Shown one piece after another: positions 53,409-63,500 of a stretch of 64,000 nucleotides of DNA; within the stretch, counting starts at the first letter, position 1; each line of letters starts with the position of its first letter. Below the pieces are notes generated by a model that was given only the letters and a program-made list of their open reading frames with translations, made no database searches and was not told where the DNA came from. The DNA lies in assembly GCF_019236175.1 (NCBI RefSeq), contig NZ_JAFAJM010000005.1, positions 186,001-250,000 on the forward strand, written 5' to 3'. The position numbers and the translations under genes are program-made. Source of the stretch: Chryseobacterium sp. (GTDB lineage: Bacteria > Bacteroidota > Bacteroidia > Flavobacteriales > Weeksellaceae).

Positions 53409-54707
53409 ATGAAAAAAATCTTTGTAGTATCATTCATATCAGTTGGATATTTCCTAAATGCACAGAGTCTAAGTAACTCTCCTTATGCAGCGTATGGAAT
53501 TGGAGATGTAAAATATGATAATACGATCGAAACTGCTTCAATGGGAGGTATATCTACTGCTTTTATAAGTGATTTTACCAGTAGTTTCAATTTTGCAAAC
53601 CCTGCAAATAACACTAACTTCGACCTTACAAGCATCAGGCTGGAAGCTACTAATGAAAACAATTATTTCAAATCGAATTATAACGATACGAAATCTACAA
53701 AGCATTCTACGTATCTTTCGAATATTGCCTTGGCATTTCCAATCTCTTCAAAGGTTAAAATGGGAATTTCTTATCAGCCATACAGCTCTAAGAATTATAA
53801 TATTACCAACACTGAGATTCTGAAAGACGGAACAGGCTACAAAAATGTTTTCAGAGGAAACGGAACTTTAAATACCGCACAGGTAGCCGTATCCTACAAA
53901 ATAAACCAGGAATTGGCGGTAGGAGCAAGAGCCAATCTTTATTTTGGTGATTTATCCGATCTTAATGAGTTTTATACGGTAGATGCTAATGGTGTTGCAA
54001 GTTCGGAATTCATTAATGGTTATCAGACTAAAAACAGAGTCAGAAATTTTAACTTTACCCTGGGTACAAGTTATCAGACTTTAAATACACGCACAGATAA
54101 AAAACTAACGATTGGTGCCACTGCTACTTTCGGGAATACCAGCAATATGACTACTGATTATATTAACAGTACTTATACCTATGCTGATGCAGAAGGAACA
54201 AGAGCCAACGAAACTATTATAGACCAGCAAAGTAGAAAATCTAAAAACCTTCTTCCACTACAAGCCTCTTTAGGAGTTGGGTACGGAAGTGAAAATCACT
54301 GGTTCCTTTCCGGACAGCTTGATTATAAAAAAGGAGAAAATATTTCTTACTTTGGCCAGACTTTCAACATGCAGGATACCTACAGAATTTCTGCGGGTGG
54401 ATGGTATCTTCCTAATTACAATAACTTCAGAAGTTATTTCTCAAGGGTAATCTACCGATATGGTGCTTTCTATGAAAGAGGTGGGCTTAAATTAGAAGGA
54501 AACAGTATTAACAAATTCGGTATTTCAGCCGGTGTTATGCTTCCTTTCAAGAATAGTAGTATCACAAGAATGAGTGGTCTGGAACTCGGTGTAGAACTCG
54601 GTAAAAGAGGGACTCTCAGTGACAACCTGATCAACCAAAACTTTATCAACCTGAGAATCGGCTTTAATTTTGCTGATAAATGGTTCAGAAAGAATCTCTA
54701 TAACTAG
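53409..54707 (+). CDS. outer-membrane protein (FadL-like barrel)
   Basis: 432 residues. Signal peptide (ends FLNAQS), YAAYGIGDVKYDNTIETASMGG, then long beta strands to a C-terminal FADKWFRKNLYN. It looks like a hydrophobic-ligand or general porin barrel; the family is common before lptC in Flavobacteriia. One base separates it from the lptC start, so the two are cotranscribed. Confidence 0.8.
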   Translation: MKKIFVVSFISVGYFLNAQSLSNSPYAAYGIGDVKYDNTIETASMGGISTAFISDFTSSFNFANPANNTNFDLTSIRLEATNENNYFKSNYNDTKSTKHSTYLSNIALAFPISSKVKMGISYQPYSSKNYNITNTEILKDGTGYKNVFRGNGTLNTAQVAVSYKINQELAVGARANLYFGDLSDLNEFYTVDANGVASSEFINGYQTKNRVRNFNFTLGTSYQTLNTRTDKKLTIGATATFGNTSNMTTDYINSTYTYADAEGTRANETIIDQQSRKSKNLLPLQASLGVGYGSENHWFLSGQLDYKKGENISYFGQTFNMQDTYRISAGGWYLPNYNNFRSYFSRVIYRYGAFYERGGLKLEGNSINKFGISAGVMLPFKNSSITRMSGLELGVELGKRGTLSDNLINQNFINLRIGFNFADKWFRKNLYN

Positions 54708-54708
54708 A

Positions 54709-55299
54709 ATGAACTTTTCAAAAAAAATATCATATAAAAATATAGCATGCCTTTTTAGTTGTGCTATATTTTTTATATTGACCTCCTGTGAGGAAGACCT
54801 TACTAAGACCAACGGCAGCCAAAGTAAAAATTTCCCGTCACAGATCATTAACAATGCCAACATTATCCAACGTGATTCCGGCTTTGTTACGCTAAAAGCC
54901 AAGGCTCCCATCATTGAAAAATACGAGCTGATCGACAGCCCGTATGTAGTAGCCAGAAAAGGAATCAATATAGAATTCTTTGATAAAAAGAAACCGAAAA
55001 TTCCCGGAAAAATTACGGCTAAATATGCCCGTATTTTTGAATATAAAAAATTCTATGAAGCTAAAGGCGATGTAAGAATTACAACCAATGAAGGACAGCG
55101 ATTTGCCATGCAGAGCATTTACTGGGACCAGAAAAAAAACAGAATTTACACCAAAGATACTGTTTATGTAACCATGGAAGATGGCTCGACTTTAGTAGGA
55201 GCTAACGGTATGACTGCAAAAGATGATTTTTCCGAATATACCTTCTATAACAATTCAGGAGACTTCAGTTCAAAGAGGATTTCTGAAAACAAAAAATAG
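54709..55299 (+). CDS. lptC: LPS export periplasmic protein LptC
   Basis: 196 residues from the ATG immediately after the OMP stop. Lipoprotein-type signal (FFILTSCEED, Cys 27) rather than the single anchor helix of E. coli LptC. Beta-jellyroll with IEKYELIDSPYVVARKG and GDVRITTNEGQRFAM. Member of the LPS transport bridge; lptA-like proteins are not adjacent. Confidence 0.85.
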   Translation: MNFSKKISYKNIACLFSCAIFFILTSCEEDLTKTNGSQSKNFPSQIINNANIIQRDSGFVTLKAKAPIIEKYELIDSPYVVARKGINIEFFDKKKPKIPGKITAKYARIFEYKKFYEAKGDVRITTNEGQRFAMQSIYWDQKKNRIYTKDTVYVTMEDGSTLVGANGMTAKDDFSEYTFYNNSGDFSSKRISENKK

Positions 55300-55305
55300 T
55301 TTCTC

Positions 55306-56349
55306 ATGAAAACTCTTGCTATTGGACTTATGTCCGGAACCAGCCTGGACGGTTTGGATATCTGCCTTGCTGAATTTGAGCATCAAAATTCCTGGACGTT
55401 TCAGATCCTGAAAGCAGAAACTATTCCCTACTCCAGCTCATGGGAAAATCAACTCAAAAATGCCATTCATCTGTCTGCAGAAGAACTTCTGGAGCTTCAT
55501 TCAGCATATGGCTTTTATCTGGGTGGTCATGTCAGAGAGTTTATCCTAAAACATCAGCTTGAAAACATCAGCCTGATTGCCTCTCACGGACACACTGTAT
55601 TCCACCAGCCCCAAAGAAAATTCACACTCCAGATCGGTGACGGAAGAGCTATTAAACTGGAAACCGGCTTGCCTGTTGTATATGATTTCAGAAGCCAGGA
55701 TGTCCTGATGAAAGGAAATGGTGCTCCTTTGGTCCCTATAGGAGATCAACTTCTTTTTCCGGAATATGACGCCTGTCTTAATCTGGGCGGATTTTCAAAT
55801 ATTTCTCTATCCTTACATGATAAAAGAATTGCTTTTGATATTGCTCCAGTAAATATCGTTCTCAACAAACTGGCGAAGCAGCTCAATCAAGATTTTGATC
55901 AAAACGGAAATCTGGCAAGAGCCGGAAAAATAAACGAAGCTATATTAAACCAACTCAATTCTTTAGATTTTTATCAGCAGTCGCATCCTAAATCCTTAGG
56001 GATAGAATGGTGCAACCAACATGTGTTCCCTTTACTTGAAAATATGGATACCTTACATGCACTGGCTACGTTTACAGAACATATTGCCCTGCAAATTTCA
56101 GGGGTGATCAACGAGAATAATATAAAGCATATTCTGTTCACCGGCGGTGGTACATATAATACATTTCTAACTGAAAAAATAAAGGCAAAAACAAGCGCTG
56201 AAATCATTATTCCGTCAAAAGAGATCATTAACTATAAAGAGGCTTTAATTTTTGCTTTTATGGGAGTCCTGAAGCTTAATAAGCAAATTAATGTACTGGC
56301 CTCTGCTACGGGAAGTATACAAGATCACAGCTCAGGTCTTATTGCATAA
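55306..56349 (+). CDS. anmK: anhydro-N-acetylmuramic acid kinase
   Basis: 347 residues, hexokinase-like fold. Motifs GLMSGTSLDGLDIC (7-20), ASHGHTVFHQPQ, LNLGGFSNISL, ILFTGGGTYNTFL. Phosphorylates anhydroMurNAc from cell-wall turnover to MurNAc-6-phosphate. Starts six bases after lptC, so it is the third gene of an envelope operon. Confidence 0.94.
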   Translation: MKTLAIGLMSGTSLDGLDICLAEFEHQNSWTFQILKAETIPYSSSWENQLKNAIHLSAEELLELHSAYGFYLGGHVREFILKHQLENISLIASHGHTVFHQPQRKFTLQIGDGRAIKLETGLPVVYDFRSQDVLMKGNGAPLVPIGDQLLFPEYDACLNLGGFSNISLSLHDKRIAFDIAPVNIVLNKLAKQLNQDFDQNGNLARAGKINEAILNQLNSLDFYQQSHPKSLGIEWCNQHVFPLLENMDTLHALATFTEHIALQISGVINENNIKHILFTGGGTYNTFLTEKIKAKTSAEIIIPSKEIINYKEALIFAFMGVLKLNKQINVLASATGSIQDHSSGLIA

Positions 56350-56378
56350 AAAAACCTTCATCACTGAAGGTTTTCTTT
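56348..56378. terminator. bidirectional terminator
   Basis: AAAACCTTCA (56351-56360) pairs with TGAAGGTTTT (56365-56374), loop of four. Ends the OMP-lptC-anmK operon and faces the convergent SRPBCC gene. Confidence 0.85.
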
Positions 56379-56381
56379 ATA

Positions 56382-56771
56382 TTATTTATAAGCTTCGATC
56401 TTATCTGTCAATGTATTGATAAAATTCTGCAGCGGCTTCTCTACCATCATTTTAATGAAAGGATTAAATTTTCCTTCAAAAAGCATTTGTACTTCCGTCT
56501 GGTTTTCGTTGAGAGGATTCAAAGTTGCTGTTAATGAAAAATCTAAACTTGAACTTGCAGATCTTAAGACTGCTTTCTGATCATCTACTTCATCTATTTT
56601 CAAAGCAATTTCCGGCATTCCCTGTAATCCGAATTTAAATCCGTTGTCTCTTATTTCAAATTTCTGAAGACCATCCGGCATAAATTCCTTGTAGTTTTCA
56701 GGAGATTTCAGTAATTCTGTTAGCTCTTTGGATGATTTATTGACAATAATTTTTCGTCCTTCTAAATTCAT
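56382..56771 (-). CDS. SRPBCC-fold protein
   Basis: 129 residues, one START/polyketide-cyclase-like domain: VNKSSKELTELLKSPENYKEF, then strands and a long C-terminal helix (PFIKMMVEKPLQNFINTLTDKIEAY). Holds hydrophobic ligands in a cavity in this superfamily. Cytoplasmic. Shares a 36-base space with the divergent Nudix gene. Function unknown. Confidence 0.82.
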   Translation of the reverse strand: MNLEGRKIIVNKSSKELTELLKSPENYKEFMPDGLQKFEIRDNGFKFGLQGMPEIALKIDEVDDQKAVLRSASSSLDFSLTATLNPLNENQTEVQMLFEGKFNPFIKMMVEKPLQNFINTLTDKIEAYK

Positions 56772-56775
56772 TTTT

Positions 56776-56783
56776 TATTTTTG
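56776..56783 (+). promoter_or_regulatory. -7 box TATTTTTG of Nudix gene
   Basis: Exact TAnnTTTG match, 24 bases before the Nudix ATG and four bases beyond the SRPBCC ATG. Confidence 0.45.
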
Positions 56784-56805
56784 TATTTAAATTCTTAATT
56801 CTTAC

Positions 56806-56813
56806 AAATGTAT
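56806..56813 (-). promoter_or_regulatory. -7 box TACATTTG of SRPBCC gene
   Basis: Minus-strand TACATTTG, exact TAnnTTTG match, 34 bases before the SRPBCC ATG; it overlaps the first codons of the Nudix gene. Confidence 0.42.
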
Positions 56814-57425
56814 AAAGTTTTTGTGAACGAAAAAAAATTATTACTATCTAAGCATCCTGAAGATCTTGAAAAAAATCTTGGGTATGAAAGTTTCACAACT
56901 TTAGAAATTGCATTAGATCTTTTAGAGAATACTTCTGTGACAGAACTCAATGTTTTCGGTGAGAATATTGGCGAGATCTGGCAGGAATTCCAGAAGCTGT
57001 TCAGAATCATAGAAGCAGCCGGAGGAATTGTAAATAATCCTGATGGTGAAATTCTTTTCATCAAAAGATTAGGGAAATGGGACCTTCCTAAAGGAAAAAT
57101 GGAGAAAGGTGAATCCAAGGAAGAATCTGCCGTGAGGGAAATTGAAGAAGAAACCGGTCTTCAGCATGTAGAACTCGTAAAATTCATCAATACAACGTAT
57201 CACATTTATGTAGAAAGGAATGGTGAAAAAATACTAAAATGCACCCATTGGTTTGAAATGAACTTCAATGGAGAGGCTGTATTTAAGCCTCAGACAGAAG
57301 AAGGAATTACTGAAGTAGCATGGAAAAACACGACCCAGATTGAAGGAGAAGTTTTTCCAAGTACATTCAAGAATATCCAGCTGATCGTACAGGATTTCTG
57401 GAATTCAAAAGCTCGTCAGAGCTGA
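56808..57425 (+). CDS. Nudix hydrolase
   Basis: 205 residues. An N-terminal extension of about 65 residues precedes the Nudix domain; Nudix box GESKEESAVREIEEETGL (G-x5-E-x7-REUxEExGU) near residues 100-118. Cleaves nucleoside diphosphate-linked compounds; substrate open. Cytoplasmic. Convergent with murF and divergent from the SRPBCC gene. Confidence 0.9.
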   Translation: MYKVFVNEKKLLLSKHPEDLEKNLGYESFTTLEIALDLLENTSVTELNVFGENIGEIWQEFQKLFRIIEAAGGIVNNPDGEILFIKRLGKWDLPKGKMEKGESKEESAVREIEEETGLQHVELVKFINTTYHIYVERNGEKILKCTHWFEMNFNGEAVFKPQTEEGITEVAWKNTTQIEGEVFPSTFKNIQLIVQDFWNSKARQS

Positions 57426-57434
57426 AATTTCAGA

Positions 57435-57476
57435 AAAAGGCCGGAAGTCATTCGTTATACTTCCGGCCTTTTTTAT
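57435..57476. terminator. bidirectional terminator
   Basis: A 14-bp perfect stem (57435-57448 with 57459-57472), flanked by A- and T-runs, between Nudix and murF stops. Confidence 0.88.
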
Positions 57477-58747
57477 TATATAAAGTCTATCAGCTTCTCT
57501 AGAGCAATTCCTCTTGAACCCTTCAACAGGATATTATCAGACTTAATTGTATTTTGTTTCAGATATTCTGCCAGTGAGGAAGTATCTTCAAAAGCAAGGC
57601 CTGAAGGATTAACCGATTTAAAATGTTTTCCTACGGTAATAATTTCATCAAAACGCAGATCCTGAGCCAGTTTTAAGATACTTTGATGCTCTTTTTCACT
57701 TTCCGAACCCAATTCCAGCATATCCCCGATTACGATGGTTTTACTGCCTTCAAAACTGATAAAATTATTCAGTGAAGCTGCCATCGAACTCGGGTTTGCA
57801 TTATAAGTATCCAGCACGAGTGTCCTGTCTCCTTTTTTAACGACCTGCGAACGCATATTTGTTGGGGTATACTGCTCTATGGCATGCTTTACTCTTCCGA
57901 AACTGATTCCGAAATAAAGGCCAAGGCCTGCGGCTGCACAAAGATTGGTAAAATTATAATCTCCTGTCAGTTTTGACAAAGCCTTTTCACCCTGATACAT
58001 CAACCCCACAAAATGATTTTCGGAAAAGGATGCAAAATTATAATCTGAATGATCTTTTCCAAAAGTGATCGTTGGTGAATAATTTTCAGTTTTTTCCAGC
58101 TGAATAGGATCATTCTCGTTAACAATAATTGTCCGTTGATTATTCTTAAGGTAATCATAGAGTTCAGATTTTCCTTTAATCACTCCTTCGAAGCCACCAA
58201 AACCTTCGAGGTGTGCTTTTCCGAAATTGGTAATATATCCGAAATCAGGTTGGGCAATCGTACATAAAAGCTCAATCTCCTTCTGATGGTTTGCTCCCAT
58301 TTCGATGACCGCCATCTCATGCTCAGGTTTAATAGAAAGTATCGTTAACGGAACTCCGATATGATTGTTCAGATTACCGAAAGTATACTGAATATTAAAT
58401 TTTTCGGAAAGCACTGCATGAATCAGTTCTTTAGTCGTTGTTTTCCCGTTACTGCCTGTAAGCCCTATAAAAGGTATGGTTAGTTTACTCCTGTGAAAAA
58501 CAGCCAGTTGCTGTAAAAACTCAAGAGTAGATGGAACATAAAAAATATTTCTATCTCTGTTTTCAAATTCCGGCAGCTCTACAATGACTGCCAAAGCTCC
58601 TTCATCTATAGCTTTTTCAGCTAAAGTTGCTGCATTGAAATTTTCACCGGAAAAAGCAAAGAAAATATCATTTTCAGCTATTTTCCTACTATCAATCGTT
58701 ACTTTACCTGCTTGTAAAAATAAGGGATAAAACTGTTCTATATTCAT
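57476..58747 (-). CDS. murF: UDP-N-acetylmuramoyl-tripeptide--D-Ala-D-Ala ligase
   Basis: 423 residues, Mur ligase adding D-Ala-D-Ala to the cell-wall precursor in the cytoplasm. ATP loop GLTGSNGKTTTKELIH (95-110), central VIEMGANHQKEIELL and YITNFGKAHLEGFG, C-terminal VLDTYNANPSSMAASL and VIGDMLELGSESE. Directly behind gldJ, but a full terminator lies between them and its T-run ends only a few bases before the murF ATG. Confidence 0.95.
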   Translation of the reverse strand: MNIEQFYPLFLQAGKVTIDSRKIAENDIFFAFSGENFNAATLAEKAIDEGALAVIVELPEFENRDRNIFYVPSTLEFLQQLAVFHRSKLTIPFIGLTGSNGKTTTKELIHAVLSEKFNIQYTFGNLNNHIGVPLTILSIKPEHEMAVIEMGANHQKEIELLCTIAQPDFGYITNFGKAHLEGFGGFEGVIKGKSELYDYLKNNQRTIIVNENDPIQLEKTENYSPTITFGKDHSDYNFASFSENHFVGLMYQGEKALSKLTGDYNFTNLCAAAGLGLYFGISFGRVKHAIEQYTPTNMRSQVVKKGDRTLVLDTYNANPSSMAASLNNFISFEGSKTIVIGDMLELGSESEKEHQSILKLAQDLRFDEIITVGKHFKSVNPSGLAFEDTSSLAEYLKQNTIKSDNILLKGSRGIALEKLIDFI

Positions 58748-58751
58748 GAGT

Positions 58752-58759
58752 CAAAAATA
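58752..58759 (-). promoter_or_regulatory. murF: -7-like box TATTTTTG just before murF ATG
   Basis: Minus-strand TATTTTTG, four bases before the ATG, inside the T-rich tail of the gldJ terminator. It could be a promoter or just the terminator tail. Confidence 0.3.
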
Positions 58760-58792
58760 AAAAAACCTTCCGAAACTCCGGAAGGTTTTTTA
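58753..58792 (-). terminator. intrinsic terminator of gldJ
   Basis: AAAAACCTTCCG (58761-58772) pairs with CGGAAGGTTTTT (58779-58790), loop of six; T-run follows on the minus strand and ends next to the murF start. Confidence 0.85.
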
Positions 58793-58812
58793 TAAGTATT
58801 TTTTGATAAATA

Positions 58813-60414
58813 TTATCTTCTTGTTCTACTCTTATCGTTTGTTCTTGCATCCTGTGCTACACGGAATCCAATCCAACCATAAGCTCTTCCTTGATTTTTA
58901 TATCTTCTCTGTCCCGGATCCAACCAATAGGCTGTATCTTGCCAAGAACCTCCTTTTACTACTCTTACTTCGTTAGAGATTGCTGAAGTTCTGTCTCTGG
59001 TATCTTTCTGCATTTTCACTCTACCGCTTGCATCTACAACGAATCTCTGACGAGGTGCATTATACATATCAAATGATGAAGCTGAATCTGCATCTCTTCT
59101 GTATTCTAAAGAAGATTGTCTGTCACCGTCTCTATAGTTTCTGTAATCGGCAATTGTCTGTCTTTCGAATTGCCCAGGAAGTCCTCTGTACACTAGTCTT
59201 CCGTCTGCCAAAGTATCATATTTGATACTTCCTTCGTCCACCATTTTGTAAGTTCCGTCACCGTTTCTTACAATAGCCTGAGGCATGTTACCTCTATAGT
59301 AATTAAAATCGTTGTAATCTTCATCGATGATTGGTCTGTAAACATCTGCTGTCCATTCGGCAACGTTACCATACATTCCATAGATTCCTAAGTCGTTAGA
59401 TGGATATTGTCTTACGTCTGAAGTTTGTGCAGATCCGTCGTTTTTCCATCCTGCGATACCAGAATAGTCACCTTTACCCATTTTAAAGTTTTCAAGGAAC
59501 ATTCCTCTTTCTTTTCCTTTGGTGCCTCTCAGCTTTTCAATTTCAGGTTTTTTACCCAGGTACTGGTTATATTCTCTGTTTTTAGCCATACCAAGTGCCG
59601 CATATTCCCACTCAACTTCTGTAGGAAGTCTAAATTTCTGAACCATTGCGGAATTAGGAGCTCTGTTTGCAGCTAACAATCTTTGGTTGGTAGTTTTCAT
59701 ACCTGTTTTCTGCTGCATTCTTTTCTCATTGATGTATCCCTGCATTTCAGGATCATTCGCCTTGAATTTATCCATATTGAATGCAGTTCCACCCTGATTG
59801 TTAGACTCATTAATGTACAAGTCTTTAGCAATTACTCCGGCTTGCATCAAAGCTTTTTCATTGGCTCTGTCTGTCAACCATTCGCAATATCTGTTGGCCT
59901 GAGTCCAGGAAACTCCTACTACCGGATAGTAGTCGAATTCCGGAGAACGCAGGTACGTTTCATTATAATCGTTTCTAGCTAATTTGTTGTCCCATAATAA
60001 GGTATCTGGTAAAGCACCATTGTAGATTTCCTTAAAGCTAGGATCACTTGGAGGGAATACATACTTCAACCATGTAAGGTATTCGCGGTATTCATAGTTT
60101 GTAATTTCAGTTTCTCCGATAAAGAATGAACTTACCTGCATTCTGCGCGGTGTGTTATTCCAATCGTGCATAACATCATCTTTCACTAATCCCATTGTAA
60201 AAGTTCCACCTTCTACATATACCATTCCCGGCCAACCCTTCTGCTTCTGTTGCTTTCCTGCAAAAAACCAACCCTGTTTTTCGTTTGGTTTCCAACCTGT
60301 TTTACTGACAAATTTTTTGGTACCGCCACCTTTGCTGGTCCCTGATCCGCCACAACTGGTTAATGCAAGTGTAGAACTTAATGCTATTAATGAAAACAAC
60401 TTTAGTTTTTTCAT
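58813..60414 (-). CDS. gldJ: gliding motility / type IX secretion lipoprotein GldJ
   Basis: 533 residues from ATG (a TTG seven codons earlier is rejected). Lipoprotein signal with LALTSCGG (Cys 21), a Gly/Ser/Lys linker, then an FGE-sulfatase/SUMF1-like fold: MVYVEGGTFTMG, ITNYEYREYLTWL, VVGVSWTQANRYCEWLTDRA, FRLPTEVEWEYAALG, YGMYGNVAEWTAD, VVKGGSW and GFRVAQD. GldJ is an essential partner of GldK in gliding and T9SS; the fold is not catalytic. Divergent from porU. Confidence 0.93.
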   Translation of the reverse strand: MKKLKLFSLIALSSTLALTSCGGSGTSKGGGTKKFVSKTGWKPNEKQGWFFAGKQQKQKGWPGMVYVEGGTFTMGLVKDDVMHDWNNTPRRMQVSSFFIGETEITNYEYREYLTWLKYVFPPSDPSFKEIYNGALPDTLLWDNKLARNDYNETYLRSPEFDYYPVVGVSWTQANRYCEWLTDRANEKALMQAGVIAKDLYINESNNQGGTAFNMDKFKANDPEMQGYINEKRMQQKTGMKTTNQRLLAANRAPNSAMVQKFRLPTEVEWEYAALGMAKNREYNQYLGKKPEIEKLRGTKGKERGMFLENFKMGKGDYSGIAGWKNDGSAQTSDVRQYPSNDLGIYGMYGNVAEWTADVYRPIIDEDYNDFNYYRGNMPQAIVRNGDGTYKMVDEGSIKYDTLADGRLVYRGLPGQFERQTIADYRNYRDGDRQSSLEYRRDADSASSFDMYNAPRQRFVVDASGRVKMQKDTRDRTSAISNEVRVVKGGSWQDTAYWLDPGQRRYKNQGRAYGWIGFRVAQDARTNDKSRTRR

Positions 60415-60579
60415 AGTCGATATAAATATTTTCAAGAGTACAAAGAAAAAATAAATTATTCAATAAATCAAATAAAGATTTGATTTTTTTGAAAAACGTT
60501 AACAAATTAATTTTATTGTATCACAATTTAATTATAAAATTTTCATTTATTTTGTAATTCAGAAATTTCAACAATAAAC

Positions 60580-63500
60580 ATGAAACAAAAAATCGCGATT
60601 TTATTTCTATTCTCTTTTGTATCAACACTTTGGGCCCAAAGAAACACCATAGAATGGGATGGTTCAAAAATTCAGGACTTTGGTGAGTCAAAATTAAATC
60701 TTCCAAACTTCAAAAATGAGGGTTTTTCGTTTAGCCAAAATAACGTTTTTATAGTAACCAAACAAAAGGTAGGAGAAAAGCAGTTAAAAGTTTCCGACCT
60801 TGCCTGGGATAATGTTTCCGACAGAGATTTATACGAACTGGATAAAGGAGGCCTTCCTAATTATGATATCGCAGATATTTCATATTATACGTTAGAAGGC
60901 GAAAGATATGCCAGCATCAGTGTATCATTATTTAAAACTAATAATGGACGTGTTCAGAGGCTATCTTCATTTAATGTTTCTGAAACGGCAATACCCAATA
61001 CATTTGGAAGTGTAAGCAGAATAGGTTCCACAGCCAATCCGTTATCAAGTGGAAATTTCTATAAAATAAAAGTCAACAAATCCGGTATATTTAAAATTAC
61101 CACTCAGTTTTTAAGAGACAACGGGATCAATCCGGCCTCTGTAAATCCTAAGAATTTCAGAATCTATGGTAATGGTGGTCTGTTGTTACCGGAATACAAC
61201 CAGGACGCTAAATATAGTGCGTTGCAGGAGAATGCCATTCAGGTAGTAGGTGAAGATGACGGAGTATGGAATGATAATGACTATGCTTTATTTTATGCGC
61301 AGGGTCCGGATGGGTACAATCTTTATAACAGAGAAAACGGTAATGGCTTTAAAAGAACCGAAACCCGATATGACAGAAGTAATAATGTAAAAAACATATA
61401 TGAAGATTTTTCCTATTACTATATTAATATTGACAAAGGTCCCGGTAAAAGAGTTCAGGCAGTTGACGGCACCCTTCCTAATGGATTAATCACCAGATAT
61501 GACAGTTACCAGGTGATTAATAACGACCAGAAGAACGTGATGAAAGTAGGAAGAGTATGGGTAGAAGACTCTCCTTTCACTACGGAGAAAACAGTCACTT
61601 TCACTACCAATTCACCGATACAGGCTACGGATGTTATCAGGTTCGGAGCAAGAATAGCAGGCTACAGAGCACAAAAAAACACGGTTGAGTTTAAAATCAA
61701 TGATCAAAATTCAATTATACGCTCTGTTCCGACGGACACTTCTACATTTAAATATGATTTCTATTTTTTACCCACTTATTCGGGAACGATAACGAATATC
61801 ACCGGAAATCAGATTACGATAAAATACAATCCTAATATCAGTCTGAATCCTAACGGAACATTCTTTATGGATTATGCGGAAGTACAATATAAAGAAAACC
61901 TTAGTTTCAATGGTTCGCAAATGAATTTCAGAGACTTTTCACTGGTAAGCGGCAGCAATACAAACTATGGATTCAGTATTTCCAACGCTTCCAATATAGA
62001 ACAGGTATGGGATGTTACCGATATTACGAATGCCAACAGAAGAGTAAACAAAGCAGGAGCCGGCAGCTTTAATTTTGCATATATCGCGGCTGATCAGAAC
62101 TTCAATAATGAGTTTGTGGCTTTCCGTGCTGATGCTGCCTTTTCTCCGCAATTTGTGGAAAGAATCGGAAATCAGAATCTTTCAGCGTTGCAGAATATAG
62201 ACTACCTGATCCTTACAGTCCCTGAAATGATGGGCCAGGCACAAAGAATAGCAAGTTATCACCAGACAAAAAATAACTACAAAGTAGAAATTGTAGATAT
62301 TAATAAAGTATATCAGGAGTTTGGCAGCGGAAGCAGAGATCTTACAGCTATCAGGGATTTTGTGAGCAAACTGAATACTCCGACGGGAAGTCTTAAATAT
62401 GTATTCATTCTTGGTGATGCTTCATATGATTTTAAAAATAAAGTATCAAACAATTCAAATATTGTTACGGCTTATCAAAGTGAGCAATCTTCAGATTATG
62501 TAAGCTCATTCGTAACGGATGATTATATCGTAATGACTAAACCACAAACAGCAAGCTATATTGAAAATAATCTTCCGGACCTTCCTATCGGAAGAATTCC
62601 TGCAGCTAATATTTCCGAAGCAGGCGATATGATCAATAAAACACTTGCTTATTACAATTCACTTCCGGGACAATCCAGCCCGTTTGGTGAATGGCGTATG
62701 AAACTTGATTTCGTAGTGGATGATGATGCTCAGGACGGAGGTCCTTTTCATAATGTGATGAACGCTACCCTGGTCAATGAATTTGAACAACCTGGACAAA
62801 CCCAGTTAAAAGAATACAATGTAAAAAAATTATACATGGATGCTTTTCCTGCTCAAAGTACTGCAGGAGGATTAAGATATCCGCAGGTTAATCAGGCGAT
62901 CTCAAATGCGATCGGAAACAGCCTGTATCTGTTCTATTTCGGACATGGAGGGATTAACGGATGGGCACAGGAAAGGGTTTTAACAACGACTGAAATTCAG
63001 AATTCCAATAATTTTTCCAATGTATACAGCAGATTTCCTTTTGTTTCTACAATCACTTGTGAATTTACGTTATGGGATGAGCCTTCCACGTATTCGGCAG
63101 GTGAGCAATTCATCAAACTAAAACAGGGAGGTGCAGCAGCAATGATTACTTCCAGCCGCGCTATCGGAGTTATTTACGGGCGCCAGTTTACAGATACTTA
63201 CACTAAAAACATCTTTAAATTAACCAATGATGATTTTGCAACACTTGGAAATGCACATTTAACAGCTAAAAAAGAAAGAGGTGCGGATCTCAATCACTTA
63301 AAAGTAAACTTCCTGGGTGATCCGGCAATGAAACTAAGCAGACCTCAGAGACTTTTGGTAATTGATAATATAGACACGCCTATTCCGGGTCAGATCAGAG
63401 GATTAGATTTTGTTAAAATCAAAGGACATATTAACAATGCTAACGGAACCCTGAATTCTACTTTCAACGGGAGAGTAACCATCAATATTTTTGATAAGAG

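Noticed and set aside
58813..60414. GldJ read as a formylglycine-generating sulfatase activator
   Set aside because: FGE-like fold only; lipoprotein signal, length and neighbour porU identify GldJ, and catalytic cysteines of FGE are not seen.
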